Source of the DNA: Tenebrio molitor
Taxonomy: Eukaryota > Arthropoda > Insecta > Coleoptera > Tenebrionidae
Reading direction: 5' to 3'
Assembly (NCBI RefSeq): GCF_963966145.1
Contig: NC_091052.1
Coordinates: 4,650,001 to 4,714,000, forward strand
DNA length: 64,000 bases
Part shown: piece after piece, positions 23,013 to 34,934 of the stretch
Layout of the letters: every line of letters starts with the position of its first letter
How positions within the stretch are numbered: the stretch's first letter is position 1
Position numbers and translations under genes: made by a program
The notes under the pieces: generated by a model
The model's input: only the letters and a program-made list of their open reading frames with translations
Told to the model about the DNA's origin: nothing
The model's database searches: none

Positions 23013-25387
23013 ATGCTTTTTCGAAATTTAAAAAACATTTCAAAAATTTACGCCAAGAGATTTTCCCCGAGGTTTGTCCATTTTAATTCTTTTGACTAAA
23101 CCCTCTTAAAATATTTATGTTTTATTGCTTATATAAACACGTTCACTTACGAAAACCTTATTTTCCACCTACTTAGCGCCGTTTTTGGTCACCACATACT
23201 CACGAATTTCTCCCCCTCTTTGTAAACGAACTCTTAAGAACGATCTTAGCATTTTATTTTAATTTAAATGATCAGTTTAGTTTAACCACCAAGCCACAGA
23301 CAGACAATTTAACGGCTGTTTTGTACGGAATTGGCGACTTGCGATTGGTAAGTAAAGAAACCGGACGCTACAAAAATAATGCATGTGTGCTTGAAGGAAC
23401 AAAGGCCAATTCCTGAACCAAAAGACCACCGTAAGTATGGACACCTAGACCTTCTTCCGATTATTTCTGCGAATTGCAGAGGTGCTTCTCCGCATGGAAT
23501 CGATAGGAATATGTGGATCGGACGTTCATTATCTTGTAGAGGGAAGGATCGGTCCTTTCGTAGTTGAAAAACCGATGGTTATCGGTACCACTTCCCAAAC
23601 AACTAAAACGGTAATATAGAAGATGTGTTTCCAGGTCACGAAGCTTCAGGAACTGTGGTTCAAGTGGGGAAAGACGTTAAAAATCTCAAACCGGGTAATG
23701 TAATAAAATCTAACAAACCACACAAAAATCACGAAAAAACACATTAGGAGATCGAGTCGCGATAGAACCCGGAGTCGGCTGCCGCGTGTGCAGTTTTTGC
23801 AAAGAAGGCAGGTACCACCTTTGTCCTGACATGGCTTTTTGCGCAACTCCTCCCATCGATGGGAATTTGACAAGATTCTACGTCCATGACGCTGATTTCT
23901 GTTTCAAGTAACCAAGTACCACTGTCGTACTAGTAGTACTACATCCCGAAATTGTAGACTTCCCGATCATGTGAGTCTCGATGAGGGCGTCCTAATGGAA
24001 CCCTTAGCCGTGGGTGTTCACTCTTGTAAAAGAGCAAACGTCCGTTTCGGAGATGTCGTTTTAGTGATGGGCGCCGGTCCCATAGGTCTTGTGACGATGA
24101 TGGCCGCGAAAGCTATGGCGGCTACCGCAGTTTTCATCACAGGCACGAATCAGACGTACTCTGAACGACCCCCTCACGGATTTTATTGTAGATCTGGCAG
24201 ACTTTCGTTTGAAAAAAGCTAAAGAATTGGGTGCCGATTATGTTATGAAAATACGAAAAGACATGCAAGATAAAGATGTTATAGCGAAAATTAAAGAGAC
24301 GTTGGGGGAAGACCCGAATGTTACGATAGATTGTACGGGTGCTGAGCAGTGCATCAGGATTGCTTTGCAGGTTTTGTTCGAAATACCGTTGCCGTTTTAA
24401 ATTGTGGTTATAGAGGTCTTAGTTTCTTTATTGAAACTTTTAGGTCACAAGAACAGGAGGTGTGGTAGTTTTAGCGGGGATGGATAAATTTGAAGTGACA
24501 CTTCCTTTAACAAGCGCCATTTTTCGCGAAGTCGACATAAGAGGAATATTTAGATACAACAACGAGTGAGTATGTAATATCGTGGAAAAGTGCTTTTAAA
24601 TTTTCAATTAAATCTCTATCTCGAATTGGAACAAATATGAATATGGTGAGGTTAGAAAAACTAAAAGTCGAATAAAAAATGTCGCTCAAAATATTTGTGG
24701 TTAATTGCCACGTTTAAAATGCATTCACGTTGGCGTAATGGGAGGCTATGGAAATTTTGCATTTAATTTGGTAGTAAAGCTGTTTATTGGGTTATGTTTT
24801 TCTAAGTTTGAGGTTATAAATAGCGTCAATGTCTAGTGCATGGTTGTTAGTTTTACTAGTTTGCAATAGAAGAATACTCAGACATCGTGGAAAATTCAGC
24901 AACATGTTATGTTCATTTTGATAGGTCCGCATGGCAGGCACTTTAATGACGGAAATCAAACAGTAAACGCGTAAAAAAATCATTCATGGCCTCCCATTAT
25001 GCCAAAACAACGTACACGATGTTTACACGAGTAATTCGTTGATTGATGTGATCCAATTAATTGTAGTCGTCTGTGCTTTTTAATTTTTTGGAGATAATAA
25101 AATACCAAATGGTAAATGGAATCCGCCAAGAATAATGACAAGATAGATATTTTGCATAAGCAATAGTTATTTATGTAAACGCACTTTTCCATTAACAGTT
25201 TCATTAACTCAATTCTAGCTACCCGACCGCTATTGAAATGGTAAAAAATAAAAAAGCCAACGTAAAAGCTTTGATAACACACCACTTTAAAATGGAAGAT
25301 ACCGTAAAAGCTTTCCAAACAGCCAGAACTGGAGAGGGCTATCCAATCAAAATTATTATACACGCCAATCCAGATTGGAAGCCTTGA
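23013..25387 (+). CDS. Sodh: Sorbitol dehydrogenase, paralog 3, with predicted leader exon
   Basis: Third tandem copy. The body matches the other two, with all zinc ligands, the GAGPIG loop and the same exon phases as paralog 2. Exons: 23013-23071, 23281-23347, 23397-23430, 23480-23584, 23635-23694, 23748-23907, 23958-24142, 24192-24370, 24444-24565, 25219-25387. The codon aligned with the start Met of the paralogs reads TTA and no in-frame ATG precedes it nearby. An upstream exon starting MLFRNLKNISKIYAKR joins in phase across a 209-bp intron, giving 379 residues. That leader is basic, free of acidic residues and amphipathic, as in mitochondrial presequences. The intron after 24142 starts with GC instead of GT. 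The body is secure; the leader exon is inferred (about 0.6). Confidence 0.85.
24730..25015. mobile_element. Probable MITE in the last intron of paralog 3
   Basis: Inverted ends TTGGCGTAATGGGAGGCTATG and CATGGCCTCCCATTATGCCAA, about 20 bp with two or three mismatches, in the intron at 24566-25218. The target duplication is not clear, so the borders are approximate. Confidence 0.5.
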
Positions 25388-26273
25388 TGTGGTTTCGGAT
25401 GGATTAAAAAATTGTTTTTGTATTTTGATGGTTGTAAGAAAGATTTTCAAGCAAGCTAATTTGTATGAAATTTATTATGACATACAACACAGATTTTCAA
25501 AAAAATACATTTTCAACTGTTAAAAAATGTCGTTTGTTGCGCTGATAAGATTGTTTAAATATGCAAAAATCATTACCTTTCTTACCCTTATCCTTTTGCC
25601 ATAAATTGTGGCGGTAACAACGTGCGCGTTGCGAGAGAGACGGCTGGAGTTTATCGAGAGACGATGGAGTTCAATTTCCAATCGGATCAATGGCCGATGA
25701 CCGATCAGAGGCTAAATAACATCTGATTTGGAGCACTAGGAGAGCAGAAAGGTGTGGAGGTAACCGTTAAGCCGCCAATATTTCCGATAGGTTTACATCA
25801 ATCGATTTCATGCTCGTTTACCGCGCAATAAATTGTTTATTGGATTTGGCTCGTTTTCAAATTATTTCCAGTACATGCGGTCGATTCGGGATGTGATTAC
25901 GTTAGTAAAAGTTCGTTTCACTCTCTCGCACATACAAAATACAAACGAATGTTACTTTATTTGAAATAACTTCTGAATAGAGTTGACTAGATGCAGAGGC
26001 CGAAGATTCCTCCATCTCTTCCCGTTTCTGCTAGCCTGATATTAGGCGGGCCAAGCGAGGAGCTCGCATTCCGTTTCCCGCATTCTTCACGTTATTCTCT
26101 GATCGAGGAACTTTAAAACCAGATGGCGTGTCGGTCTTTAAATCAATTCAAACAATTACATATTTTTGATTTTTTTTAGTCACTTAGATTTTCATTTGTA
26201 ATAAATACAGTTAGTTATTTATTGAATATGAAATAAATTTTTTACAAAATATTTTGACAAGTAAAAAAAGGAT
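25388..26273. other. Spacer after the sorbitol dehydrogenase cluster
   Basis: Contains the 3' end of paralog 3, then moderately GC-rich sequence (25600-26100) with no gene that I can support. Confidence 0.5.
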
Positions 26274-26355
26274 TGGCAGCGGTGGGATTCGAACCCACGC
26301 CTCCGAAGAGACTGGTGCCTTAAACCAGCGCCTTAGACCGCTCGGCCACGCTACC
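26274..26355 (-). tRNA. tRNA-Leu(AAG): tRNA-Leu (anticodon AAG)
   Basis: On the minus strand an 82-nt cloverleaf: acceptor stem GGTAGCG pairing with CGCTGCC, discriminator A, D arm GGCCGAGCGGTC, anticodon stem CTGGT/ACCAG around loop TTAAGGC (anticodon AAG, reading CUU), a long variable arm typical of tRNA-Leu, and a T arm with GGTTCGAATCC. No intron. A run of T residues on the minus strand just past the 3' end (26263-26269) serves as the RNA polymerase III terminator. Confidence 0.96.
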
Positions 26356-28200
26356 TTACACCTGAAAAACATCCTGTATCTCATATGTAAACGCGAAGGC
26401 ACATTTAAATATTTTTTTAAATAAAGATTAAAAATTATATAAATATTTTTGAAGCTTTAATATTCATATTTATTTAAATTTCATTTTTAATGAGAAACTT
26501 TTTTTTAAATTAAAGTAGTGAACTACATATTTATTACATATCATAGTTGAAGTGAAATGAATTAGACATAGTAGGTAATAATAGTATAAGAAAGATTTGG
26601 AAAGTATGAAAAAATATTTGTGGTAATACACGGTAATGTTACACATGCCCCTAAAATAGATCATGAATAAACAGTTTTTGAGAAAGCGCGCTTATGTTCT
26701 AAAAGAATGTAAAAATAGAAAATCTACACCTACTACAAGAAAAGTCGACGTCACAACATTAAAATAACACTTTGTACTTATTTTAATACCTGTCACATTA
26801 GTGATTAATACTAAAGACACTAACCACACAACAATTTATGGATGAACTCACAGGACTTTTAAATTTAAGTATCTAGATATAGTCTGGCCAAAAAAATTTC
26901 CACCTAATGAATGGCCCAATATGCCAGTCACTGCCGCCCTAATCCCTAATTTTTAATCTAGGGTAGCTGCACAATTTATTGTAGAGACAAATTAACTATA
27001 GAGCTGTTTTGGAAATAGACGTACAAAGATAAATCGGCCATTAGTGACGTAGAAAAAAGATAACAAAAGCCTTTTCGAGATTTTAAAAATAACTAAAAAA
27101 TTGTTGAAAACTTCCAGGACCCTGCTGAATTATGTACTTCTGGTTGCTTAGCAACAATAATAAAATAATTAATTATTGTACAATCGCGGCCATCCAAAAG
27201 TGAACGATAGCTTTCGAAAATTTCCGTATTTTTCGTTAGATTAAATTAGGCTGTATTCATTGGCGTTCGTGAAACCTGTTTTCTTGTCAACGCCTCTTCA
27301 TATTGAAGATGTCAGTCTTACTGCAATGTAATTCTCTCGCCACAGCAGTCAACGACCAATTTTCTTCAGCTTTGCATAGCCCTAGCTGTCTCAATCGGAG
27401 GGAGATGTCGTGGCATTTAAAAAAAATACTTTCAATATTGTTTTAACGCTATGCAAAATGCAAAAGGCTACCAATCATTTCACGTGGTTTGCTGAACCCA
27501 CATGTAGGTACGTATATTTCAAAAACACTCTGTATAAATGAAACAAATGCCATATTTTTCGAATTTGAACATTAACCAGGTCCAGAATATCTTGATTGTG
27601 TAGTTAAACACACTGTGTTATTTCAAATTATTACAATAAATATTTTGTATTTTTTACAGTAAGTATCCATTTTTATACATTTTCGCCTTTCTTCTTTGAA
27701 TCTTTTTTTTTTTCTTGTTGCTAACATTAGGTTTGACATGCTTTTTCCAGTTGTTTTTTCTGATTTAAACTTATCCAAGTGTCTCATTGAAAATGTTCAC
27801 TCTGCAACAGATCCTGTAAATTCTTCACGATTCGGACACTGGTGAGAATAAGAGTCTACTAAGAATTAATTGATATTTCTTTAAAAAAAACGAAAAAAAA
27901 AGGAGAATGTAGAAGATATCGTTCAGGAAACATGTCACTGTACAAATGACACGGTTGTAAAACATTTCCTCACGCTAATGCAAAATCACTATGTTTGTTA
28001 ATTTAGAATTGGCGTAATTCTCCATTTCGGCACTAAACAAAACCCGAAAATTTAAAATTTCGAACGAAAAGAACAAGCGATGGAGATAAACACACTTTTG
28101 CCATAAAAAAAAAACTTGATAAGATTTTAATTGAGACAGCAAAAGCAAGCTGATGACATTTTTTAATTCTAAGCAAAATTCTATTATCAGTTAAAATTAT
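26356..28200. other. Intergenic region without recognisable gene
   Basis: AT-rich sequence. No gene, family repeat or structured RNA could be supported. Confidence 0.45.
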
Positions 28201-28261
28201 ACAGGGTATTATGGAAGTCCACGTAATACATTTAATCACCAATAGAACTCTTTAAAATATA

Positions 28262-29888
28262 CAGTGGCGAGCACGGAATTTCGCACACATCGGACATTTC
28301 ACTGGCATAATTTTATTAAAATGAGATACTGGCGGCAGTTTCGTGACAATTTAGGTGAAACATCAGTCATGATCACATATATCATAATTGATTATAATGA
28401 CAATAAAGCTTAGACTATAGGCTCTGCCATTTCTATTGAAACACCACCTGTTGGAATTTTCCTAAAATTTAGCAATGTGTAACAGGTTCGGTTGGTTGTA
28501 AAACGACTTTTAGTGAGAAATTTGAAATTTTGACATTTTCTAGTTCCTAAAACGTCAAAGCAAATCACTGTCAAAATAAGTATGATAAATTGATAAATCA
28601 ATGATCTAATTACACATTTAGCAATTATTTATTTCGTCGACGCATCGTGCATTCTTAATATATATAATAATTTAATATAAATGTCAATAGAAATCTAAAA
28701 ATTTTACGCCTGCGAGTCCTACCACTACAAATGTGAGTGAGTGGTTTTTAGCGTGGTTATCTGTCGTGGTTAGTGTTCCTGCTGGAAGATGGAAGGTAAA
28801 ACCCAAGGGAAACTCAAAGAATTTTAATCAATGAACAAAGAAATTACAAAATCAAAGGATTGGAGCCAGTTTTGGAATCTTGAAGGATTTCGCCTCTCAG
28901 GTGTGATTGGATAATTCTGTAGACAGTAATATCAGATACCTATCTGGAAAAAGAAATTGGTATTATGGGGGTATATAGACAATGTGGGATAAGGTTGTAA
29001 GGATTAAAAAAAAAATAGGAGTTTGAGAAACTCATAATTGAATGAATTTGGGAAAAGTTTAAGTAAAAAAATAATTATTTTGGTTTATTTCAATGTACTT
29101 CTATGTATTAAGTATTTTAATAAACTACACTTGCTGAAATGCTTTTTTTATTGAATATTTCTTATACTGAAACCACAGAAGATCGACGAAACTAACACAT
29201 AACCTCACTTTTCTGCTGTTAAAGTTAAATGAGTTATAATAATTAATAACAAATAAAACTGCACTTAAAGTTTAGCTGAAGAGATGAAAATCAAAGTTAC
29301 AATTAATTCCAATTTAGAGCAATAATTTAAGGTGTCCCCTCAAGGCGCATGTGCCAAGTGGCGTGTAATAAAAAGTGCGGGATTTAATTTTGATGTTATA
29401 CCTAAATGTTAGCATTCTTAGCAGATGTAAATACGTTCTAAGCTGAAGACCCAGACGCTTTTTAGAATGATAGAAAAACACCTTTTTAACTTACGGAAAA
29501 GATTTCTGAAATTTCGACACAAATTTTTCCGACTTACCACATTGGCTGACTTAAATGCAGTTAAATCATATAATTTAATAAGAGTTCTCTTCATGTCAGC
29601 ACCCATAAGGACTGGTTTTTTTTTTATTTTGCTCTATTTTCGCGAAAAAACAATAAATTCTTGATAATTATTGGGTTATAATTGAATGAAAGACGCGTTG
29701 AGTCAAATATGACATGACATTCAACAAAAATCAAGATTGGCAATAATAGTCAAAAAATTACTAAACATATTTGCAGCGTTGCCAAACTGTCAATCAACAG
29801 GTGGTGTTTCAATAGAAATGGCAAAGCCTATAGATAGTTTTTTTTAATGACATACAAATTGGTGTGCGAAATTCCGTGCTCCTCACTG
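28262..29888. mobile_element. Element B, 1.6-kb mariner-like, non-autonomous
   Basis: Outer inverted ends CAGTGGCGAGCACGGAATTT and AAATTCCGTGCTCCTCACTG, flanked by TA on both sides (28260-28261 and 29889-29890). A second, inner inverted pair (CCATTTCTATTGAAACACC near 28430 and its complement near 29810) lies inside, so the true repeats are long and partly decayed. About 1.63 kb could have held a transposase, but no DDD/E-type frame is visible, so it is a dead or non-autonomous copy. Confidence 0.75.
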
Positions 29889-30070
29889 TACATTTTTTAC
29901 ATATTTTTTTAACCCCTAATTTGACACTTTGCTCATGGGATAATTATTATCAATTGAATCGAAAGAGAGAGTGAAAATGTTTTTTTCTTCAAACGTCCGT
30001 AAATTATGACATTATCCTGCTGCATTGATAATGCTAAAGTGTCACTTCATTGTCATGGCATCTAACGAGC

Positions 30071-30240
30071 TGACGAGCGGCAGCTAAAGTTATTATCTCC
30101 GCTGAGAGCGGCAGATAGAGTTATTATCTCCGCTGAGGGCGTCCGTGAAGTTATTATCTCCGCTGAGAGCGGCAGATAAAGTTATTATTTCCGCTGAGGG
30201 CGTCCGTGAAGTTATTATCTCCGCTGATGAGTGGCAGTAA
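30071..30240. repeat. Minisatellite with two alternating unit types
   Basis: About five units of 31-32 bp, each with AAGTTATTATCTCCGCTGA. The unit tails alternate between GAGCGGCAGATA and GGGCGTCCGTG, so the true higher-order period is about 63 bp. It sits inside element A copy 2. Confidence 0.8.
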
Positions 30241-30326
30241 AGTAAACTAGCTAAATCATTTGAAATTCCTACCTGGTTTCTTAACATGTCTTAAATAATT
30301 TCATTTGTTATGAAGGTTTGAAGAAA

Positions 30327-30468
30327 AAATAGTATATGTTATTCGGAGCAAAAATGGTTTTATGTGCTTTGGCTGGTTTGTCTGTCTCACTGCGTTCGAC
30401 AGCCAATCTACCAACCGCAGCACATAAAACTTCATTTTTGCTCCTCATAACATAATATACTATTATGC
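30327..30468. repeat. Foldback palindrome
   Basis: Arms GGAGCAAAAATGGTTTTATG and CATAAAACTTCATTTTTGCTCC are inverted around a loop rich in CTGTCTCACTGCGTTCGACAG, itself partly palindromic. The arms continue outward (TATGTTAT / ATAACATA). It would form a long hairpin in RNA or single-stranded DNA. It lies inside element A copy 2. Confidence 0.65.
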
Positions 30469-30730
30469 GATAAAAACTTGATAGTTTTTGAAGTTTTGCT
30501 CCAGTACTAATACATAGTGTTTACTGTTTTTAATTGGAGTATTTTAATCGAGTAATTTTTTTTCGTGTTTCGTTATCAATGGATGTGTAAACAAATGAGC
30601 GGATATAAATTTTAGAGTTCAAATTATGTGTATTTAATTTTAACGCTGTTTTGAAGAATTGATTCTTTTTTATTTTAACGAGTCCTATTGGTGGTTAAAT
30701 TTATTACGTGGACTTCCATAACACCCTATT

Positions 30731-31870
30731 TATTTAAAATTGTTATTATCACCCAAATAGTACGAGGTACGAGTAAGGTCATATTCCTTTTTAAGAGTTT
30801 CCAATAATTGTTTGCAGAACATACACGAAAGCAAATTTGTCTACAGTAAAAAGGTAAAATTTTTGTAAACAAGATTACAGTTCATACATATGTAAAATGT
30901 AAAGAATAGGAAAACTAGGAAATAGGAAAACTAGGAAAAAAACATGTGCGTAGAAGGGACAGTTGACTGTTCGAGGTGTCCACCGTATGGTGATTTAGAC
31001 AAGATTTTAGAAATTTCTGCTTACAGAATTCATTTATCTCAATTCAATTTCTTTTTTCTCAAACTCTGAAAAAGAGAACTGAAAAATAAACAAACAGTTA
31101 TTTTAGTTTTAAAGTGATAGAAAAACACTTTGTCGTCCTGCTAAAAATACTAAGTAGCCCCAGACAAGCGACCCATTTGAGATTGTTGCACAGTTTTGAT
31201 TTTCAGTTTGTGCGACCTCAATTTAAAATTTATTATTATTTATATTTACCTACTTAAAAAAAAACATTCAAGTCAATTTAATCCGTACAGATTGCAGAGT
31301 CATTTTTCATTTTTATGTTCTGAAGTGGTTTCAAATTTGTAATTGTTGCAGATGTAGACAAAAACAATTTGTTTCGGGACTCCTGTATAGTAGCATCGCG
31401 TTGGATTAATGTCTAGGGCGTATGTTGGCTTCAGATCAATGAGAAAATTTCACACGTTCGTTTTGATAGTGCATCCAGAAGGAATGACGATTTAAATGAA
31501 ATAGATGTGGCAGAACCGTAACAAAAACGTCACAGACGTATGAATATGATGACTAATAGATCTAAGTTTTGTTTTGATTGGGCAGTGTGGGCGTACTTTC
31601 CGCGACGCCACTGTAAATGGAACACTATAAGAACGAGCCGGTCCAAAATATACGTAGTTAACCTGCAAACCTCTGATCTTCACAGTGTTAAGGTGATAAT
31701 AATAGTGATCAGTTTACAGAAAAATGCCCGGACCATCCAGACCTTTGTGGCAGGTTAGTCCATCAATTTTTCGTTGAAATCAATTTTTCTTTCAAATCAC
31801 ATTTTTTTTTTGTATTTTGGGGGAGTGTTGGCAAACCTGACAGGAAGAACACCACAAGTTGTTGTGTTTA
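30731..31870. other. Spacer before the takeout-like gene
   Basis: AT-rich sequence without a supportable gene. An AATAAA on the minus strand (31875-31880) at its edge would serve the takeout-like gene. Confidence 0.45.
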
Positions 31871-32109
31871 AAGCTTTTATTACAAAACGAGACATGTTCG
31901 TGGTAACTAATAAATAATACTGAGTACGAAAATATGAAATGGGGTGAAATTCACTTAAACCTACGAAATATAAGTAATGTTCTGCAAGCTGTGACTCATC
32001 AACGTTCTAAGTTTAAATTTGTTTATGTTTGCTGGAAATATTTCAGCAGCGTAGGAAAGTGTGTCGAATTTTCTAAATTTACTCGCTAACTAATCACAAA
32101 TGAGGCTCT

Positions 32110-34530
32110 TTAATCCTCTATATCCCCTATGAAGTAATCTGCAGGGATGTTATCGAACATTTTTTTCAAAATGTCGAGCATTATGTCTTCTATGGTTTTC
32201 GAAAGAATCGGATTCAAAGACTCAGCAACTGGTCTCCAGTTGGCATTGAGGTACGCATTAGTCGAATCCTCTAAAACGTTTTTCATTAGTCGTTAATGGG
32301 TCTAATGGTTGTCCAAATTTACCTAAAGCTTTAATTCCGTCGAACAAGTTGCCCATGTGCAATTTCAATCCGCCGATGCCGAATTTCACGTGGATGGCGG
32401 TCACGTTGTAGAAATGGAAACCATCCCTTTTTACCAGAGTGACGTCGCTCTTCGCCACGATATCGATATTTTCTGAAAAAATTGATTCAAAGACAAATAC
32501 ATTAAAAAATCATTTCTGCGATCTGTAAATTCGCAGATTGTATCTACCGTGTCCGATTTACTACCAGTATTGGCAGCTCGACTGTAGCTTTTGTTCACCG
32601 CCCAAATAAATATTTACCCGAAATAATAAAAACGTTTGTTATTCCTGTAATATTTCCAAAATTATTATCCCCGAAATACTCACTGGCATCGAACCAACAG
32701 CTTCCTTTCCCCCGAAGCGGTATGACCAAGATCCGTCCCAAAAGCTCATACAGGCCATCTATGCGCAACCTCTCGAGTCTCAGCTTGGTGAGGAAATCGT
32801 ATGTAACAGGATCCACGCTGTTGTAAAGCACTTGCATCTTGCCAAAGCCCACGACGGTGACGTTGGTCAAAGATGCGTTCACCGTCACCGGCCCTCCGCC
32901 ACCTTGCAGGATCTTCAAAAAATACAAAATAACGACGATTCCTGCACTGCTACATCCTCGCAGTTACGCAATTTTCATACGGACAGATTGTGTCATTTAT
33001 AGACGCAACTTTCGAATCGAGCAGAACTCGTTGCTGTTCCGCAAATTTTTCGCGAGATTGGCTCATCTTTAGCACTTTCCCGGTGCAGAATCTGCTAATG
33101 CAGCAAGGTCGGCTACGATTGTCAATTACCATTTGTTCAACAATTCTTTTTGGCCACATAACGCCATGGTAACCTTTTAGTTGTATAATTCTTTCATAAT
33201 GAACCGCTCTGACTCGATTTTTGCAAAAATTCAACATTCGAAAGTTCTGGATTCGCTCAGTCTTGATTCTAAGAATTATCTCAAAAATCAAATCTTAATC
33301 TAAAACGATTAAAATAAAAAATACAGTTGTGAAAATATTCTTGGCAGATTTGTTTGAACAACAAATAATTTATTACCACGTAAATTAAACAAATCACGTT
33401 TAACAGATGACAAAACAAAGTAACAACCACACTTGACAGTGACCTAATCTTGACAGCTTTGAAAGTCATGGAGTTTTAAACCAGAAAATTTATAACGGCA
33501 ATTTTTTACAACGAGCGATAATAATGGTGATTAAATGATTTAACTTTCGCTGCTTCAGTAAAATAATATAATATTTATACTGGTGTTAAACTAAAATTGC
33601 GAGAGGCGAAATAATGCCTTTGTTTATGATTTGGGGCCCGTATAACAATGTTTAAATTTTTCTTGAATTTGTGCCAAAAAATATAAATCATTCCAACACA
33701 AACACATTTTTTAATTAAAAATAGATTGGCAATCTATTTCCTGCGAGAACATAAATAAAAAGCCATAAAAATGCAATAACAGAATGATATAAATCATAAA
33801 ATTTGAAGTGAATTTAATTTTCTTTGAGGGTGCTGAGGGGGTTAAAGGAACTACGCGAGGAAGAGCCAGTCAATGTGGACACGTCCTTGTCAATTTTCTT
33901 TAATTAATTACAGTTAATTGTCCTGTGATAAATAGTGATTTTTTGGACATACAGGTGGTTGCAAAAAAAACGGGAACTGTCAGAATAAAATTGACACATT
34001 TTTACAATCTTTTCATAGTGTGAAACCTTCTTACGAGAGAATTATGGTCAAAATTCAATGACATTTTTAAAAATTATTTGTCAAGTAGACAATTAATTGA
34101 CAAATGGACAAAACCAAATTTACATTAGGAAAATATTAATTGCAACCAACTGTACAAAGAAAATATTTTTCAACTTATAAATTGTGAATTGAAAATTGTT
34201 GTGGTTTGCATACCTTGATTTTTGGAACCTTCAGGGGATCCAAAGGCTCCAGCCCAAAGGCGGGCTCTCCTTTGGGGATCGCATCGAATAAAGACTGGAC
34301 CGAGTGAGTGGAGCAATTAATAAATTCTGGATCTTTCTTGAAGCAAGTCTTAACATAGTCGGCTAAAGAAATTTGAAATTATTGAAAAAATTAATAATAA
34401 ATGAGCCAAAAACCCTCCAACCAGAACCATTAAAATTTAATAAATCTCTTCATATTAATTACTCACGTTGTTCGATAACACCGTGCACCAGGTGCAGAGA
34501 AAGATACACCAGCAAGGTAGTTCGCAACAT
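32110..34530 (-). CDS. Secreted takeout / juvenile hormone binding family protein
   Basis: A 250-residue member of the insect takeout/JHBP family (single-domain lipid carriers in haemolymph and other extracellular fluid; some bind juvenile hormone, and most ligands are unknown). Exons in coding order: 34530-34467, 34362-34214, 32912-32684, 32472-32323, 32270-32110; phases agree. A signal peptide (MLRTTLLVYLSLHLVHG) is followed by the family's N-terminal cysteine pair (DYVKTC..FINC, expected to form a disulfide), LEPLDPLKVPKI, the central VTVVGFGKMQV region, WFDAKNIDI and the C-terminal LNPILSKTIEDIM helix. All are typical. The 1.3-kb intron 2 holds a MITE. The specific ligand cannot be deduced. 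Confidence 0.92.
33952..34152. mobile_element. MITE, family 1, copy 3
   Basis: Ends CAGGTGGTTGCAAAAAAAAC and TTGCAACCAACTG, with TA on both sides (33950-33951 and 34153-34154). The interior is nearly the same as copy 1 (ACAATTAATTGACAAATGG region). It lies in intron 2 of the takeout-like gene. Confidence 0.8.
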
Positions 34531-34934
34531 GTTTACTGGACTTCAGCTTCGTCTCGAGTCTATTCAGATCCAGATAAACTTTCACTTGTGAGTTTCTGCT
34601 TCATGAGTCTTTTGTTACATAACTGGCCCAACTAACACGGTTACTGCTATTTAAGTATGTGGCATTCATGTAGAACAAAGTTTTCATTTTTAATTTTAAG
34701 GTATCTGATATGTCATCAGTGATTTCAATTCAGTAAATTTTGTTGCGTTCACTTTGTAACAAAACCGCTATTTAATAAAAGCCACTCGTGGTTAAATTAA
34801 CGTAAATTAAAAGGCAAATGTGATGGAGTCATCATAATTGAACTTTATTAAATACTCGCTAATTGACAATTATGAAATGTAACATTAAACTAAGCCTCAT
34901 TTCGTGGGAAAGACTTAACTGTCTGAATTATTTA

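Larger units (their letters stand above)
28201..30730. mobile_element. Inverted-repeat element A, copy 2, with nested insertions
   Basis: The left end (ACAGGGTATTATGGAAGTCC at 28201) and right end (GGACTTCCATAACACCCTAT near 30710) are inverted copies matching element A at 1890-2650. It is longer because element B (28262-29888) inserted 60 bp inside the left end. Removing B rejoins TTTAAAATA to CATTTTTTACATAT, as seen in the other copy. It also holds a minisatellite (30071-30240) and a foldback (30327-30468) absent from copy 1. No transposase is recognisable. Confidence 0.75.

Noticed and set aside
23128..23136. TATATAA near 23130 as promoter of paralog 3
   Set aside because: Transcripts from it would lack any usable start codon for the enzyme, so the upstream leader exon is more likely.
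23260..23280. ATG near 23260 as the start of sorbitol dehydrogenase paralog 3
   Set aside because: It is out of frame with the enzyme and stops after five codons.
28262..29888. Transposase gene in element B
   Set aside because: The only frames are about 60 codons, with no catalytic motif visible.
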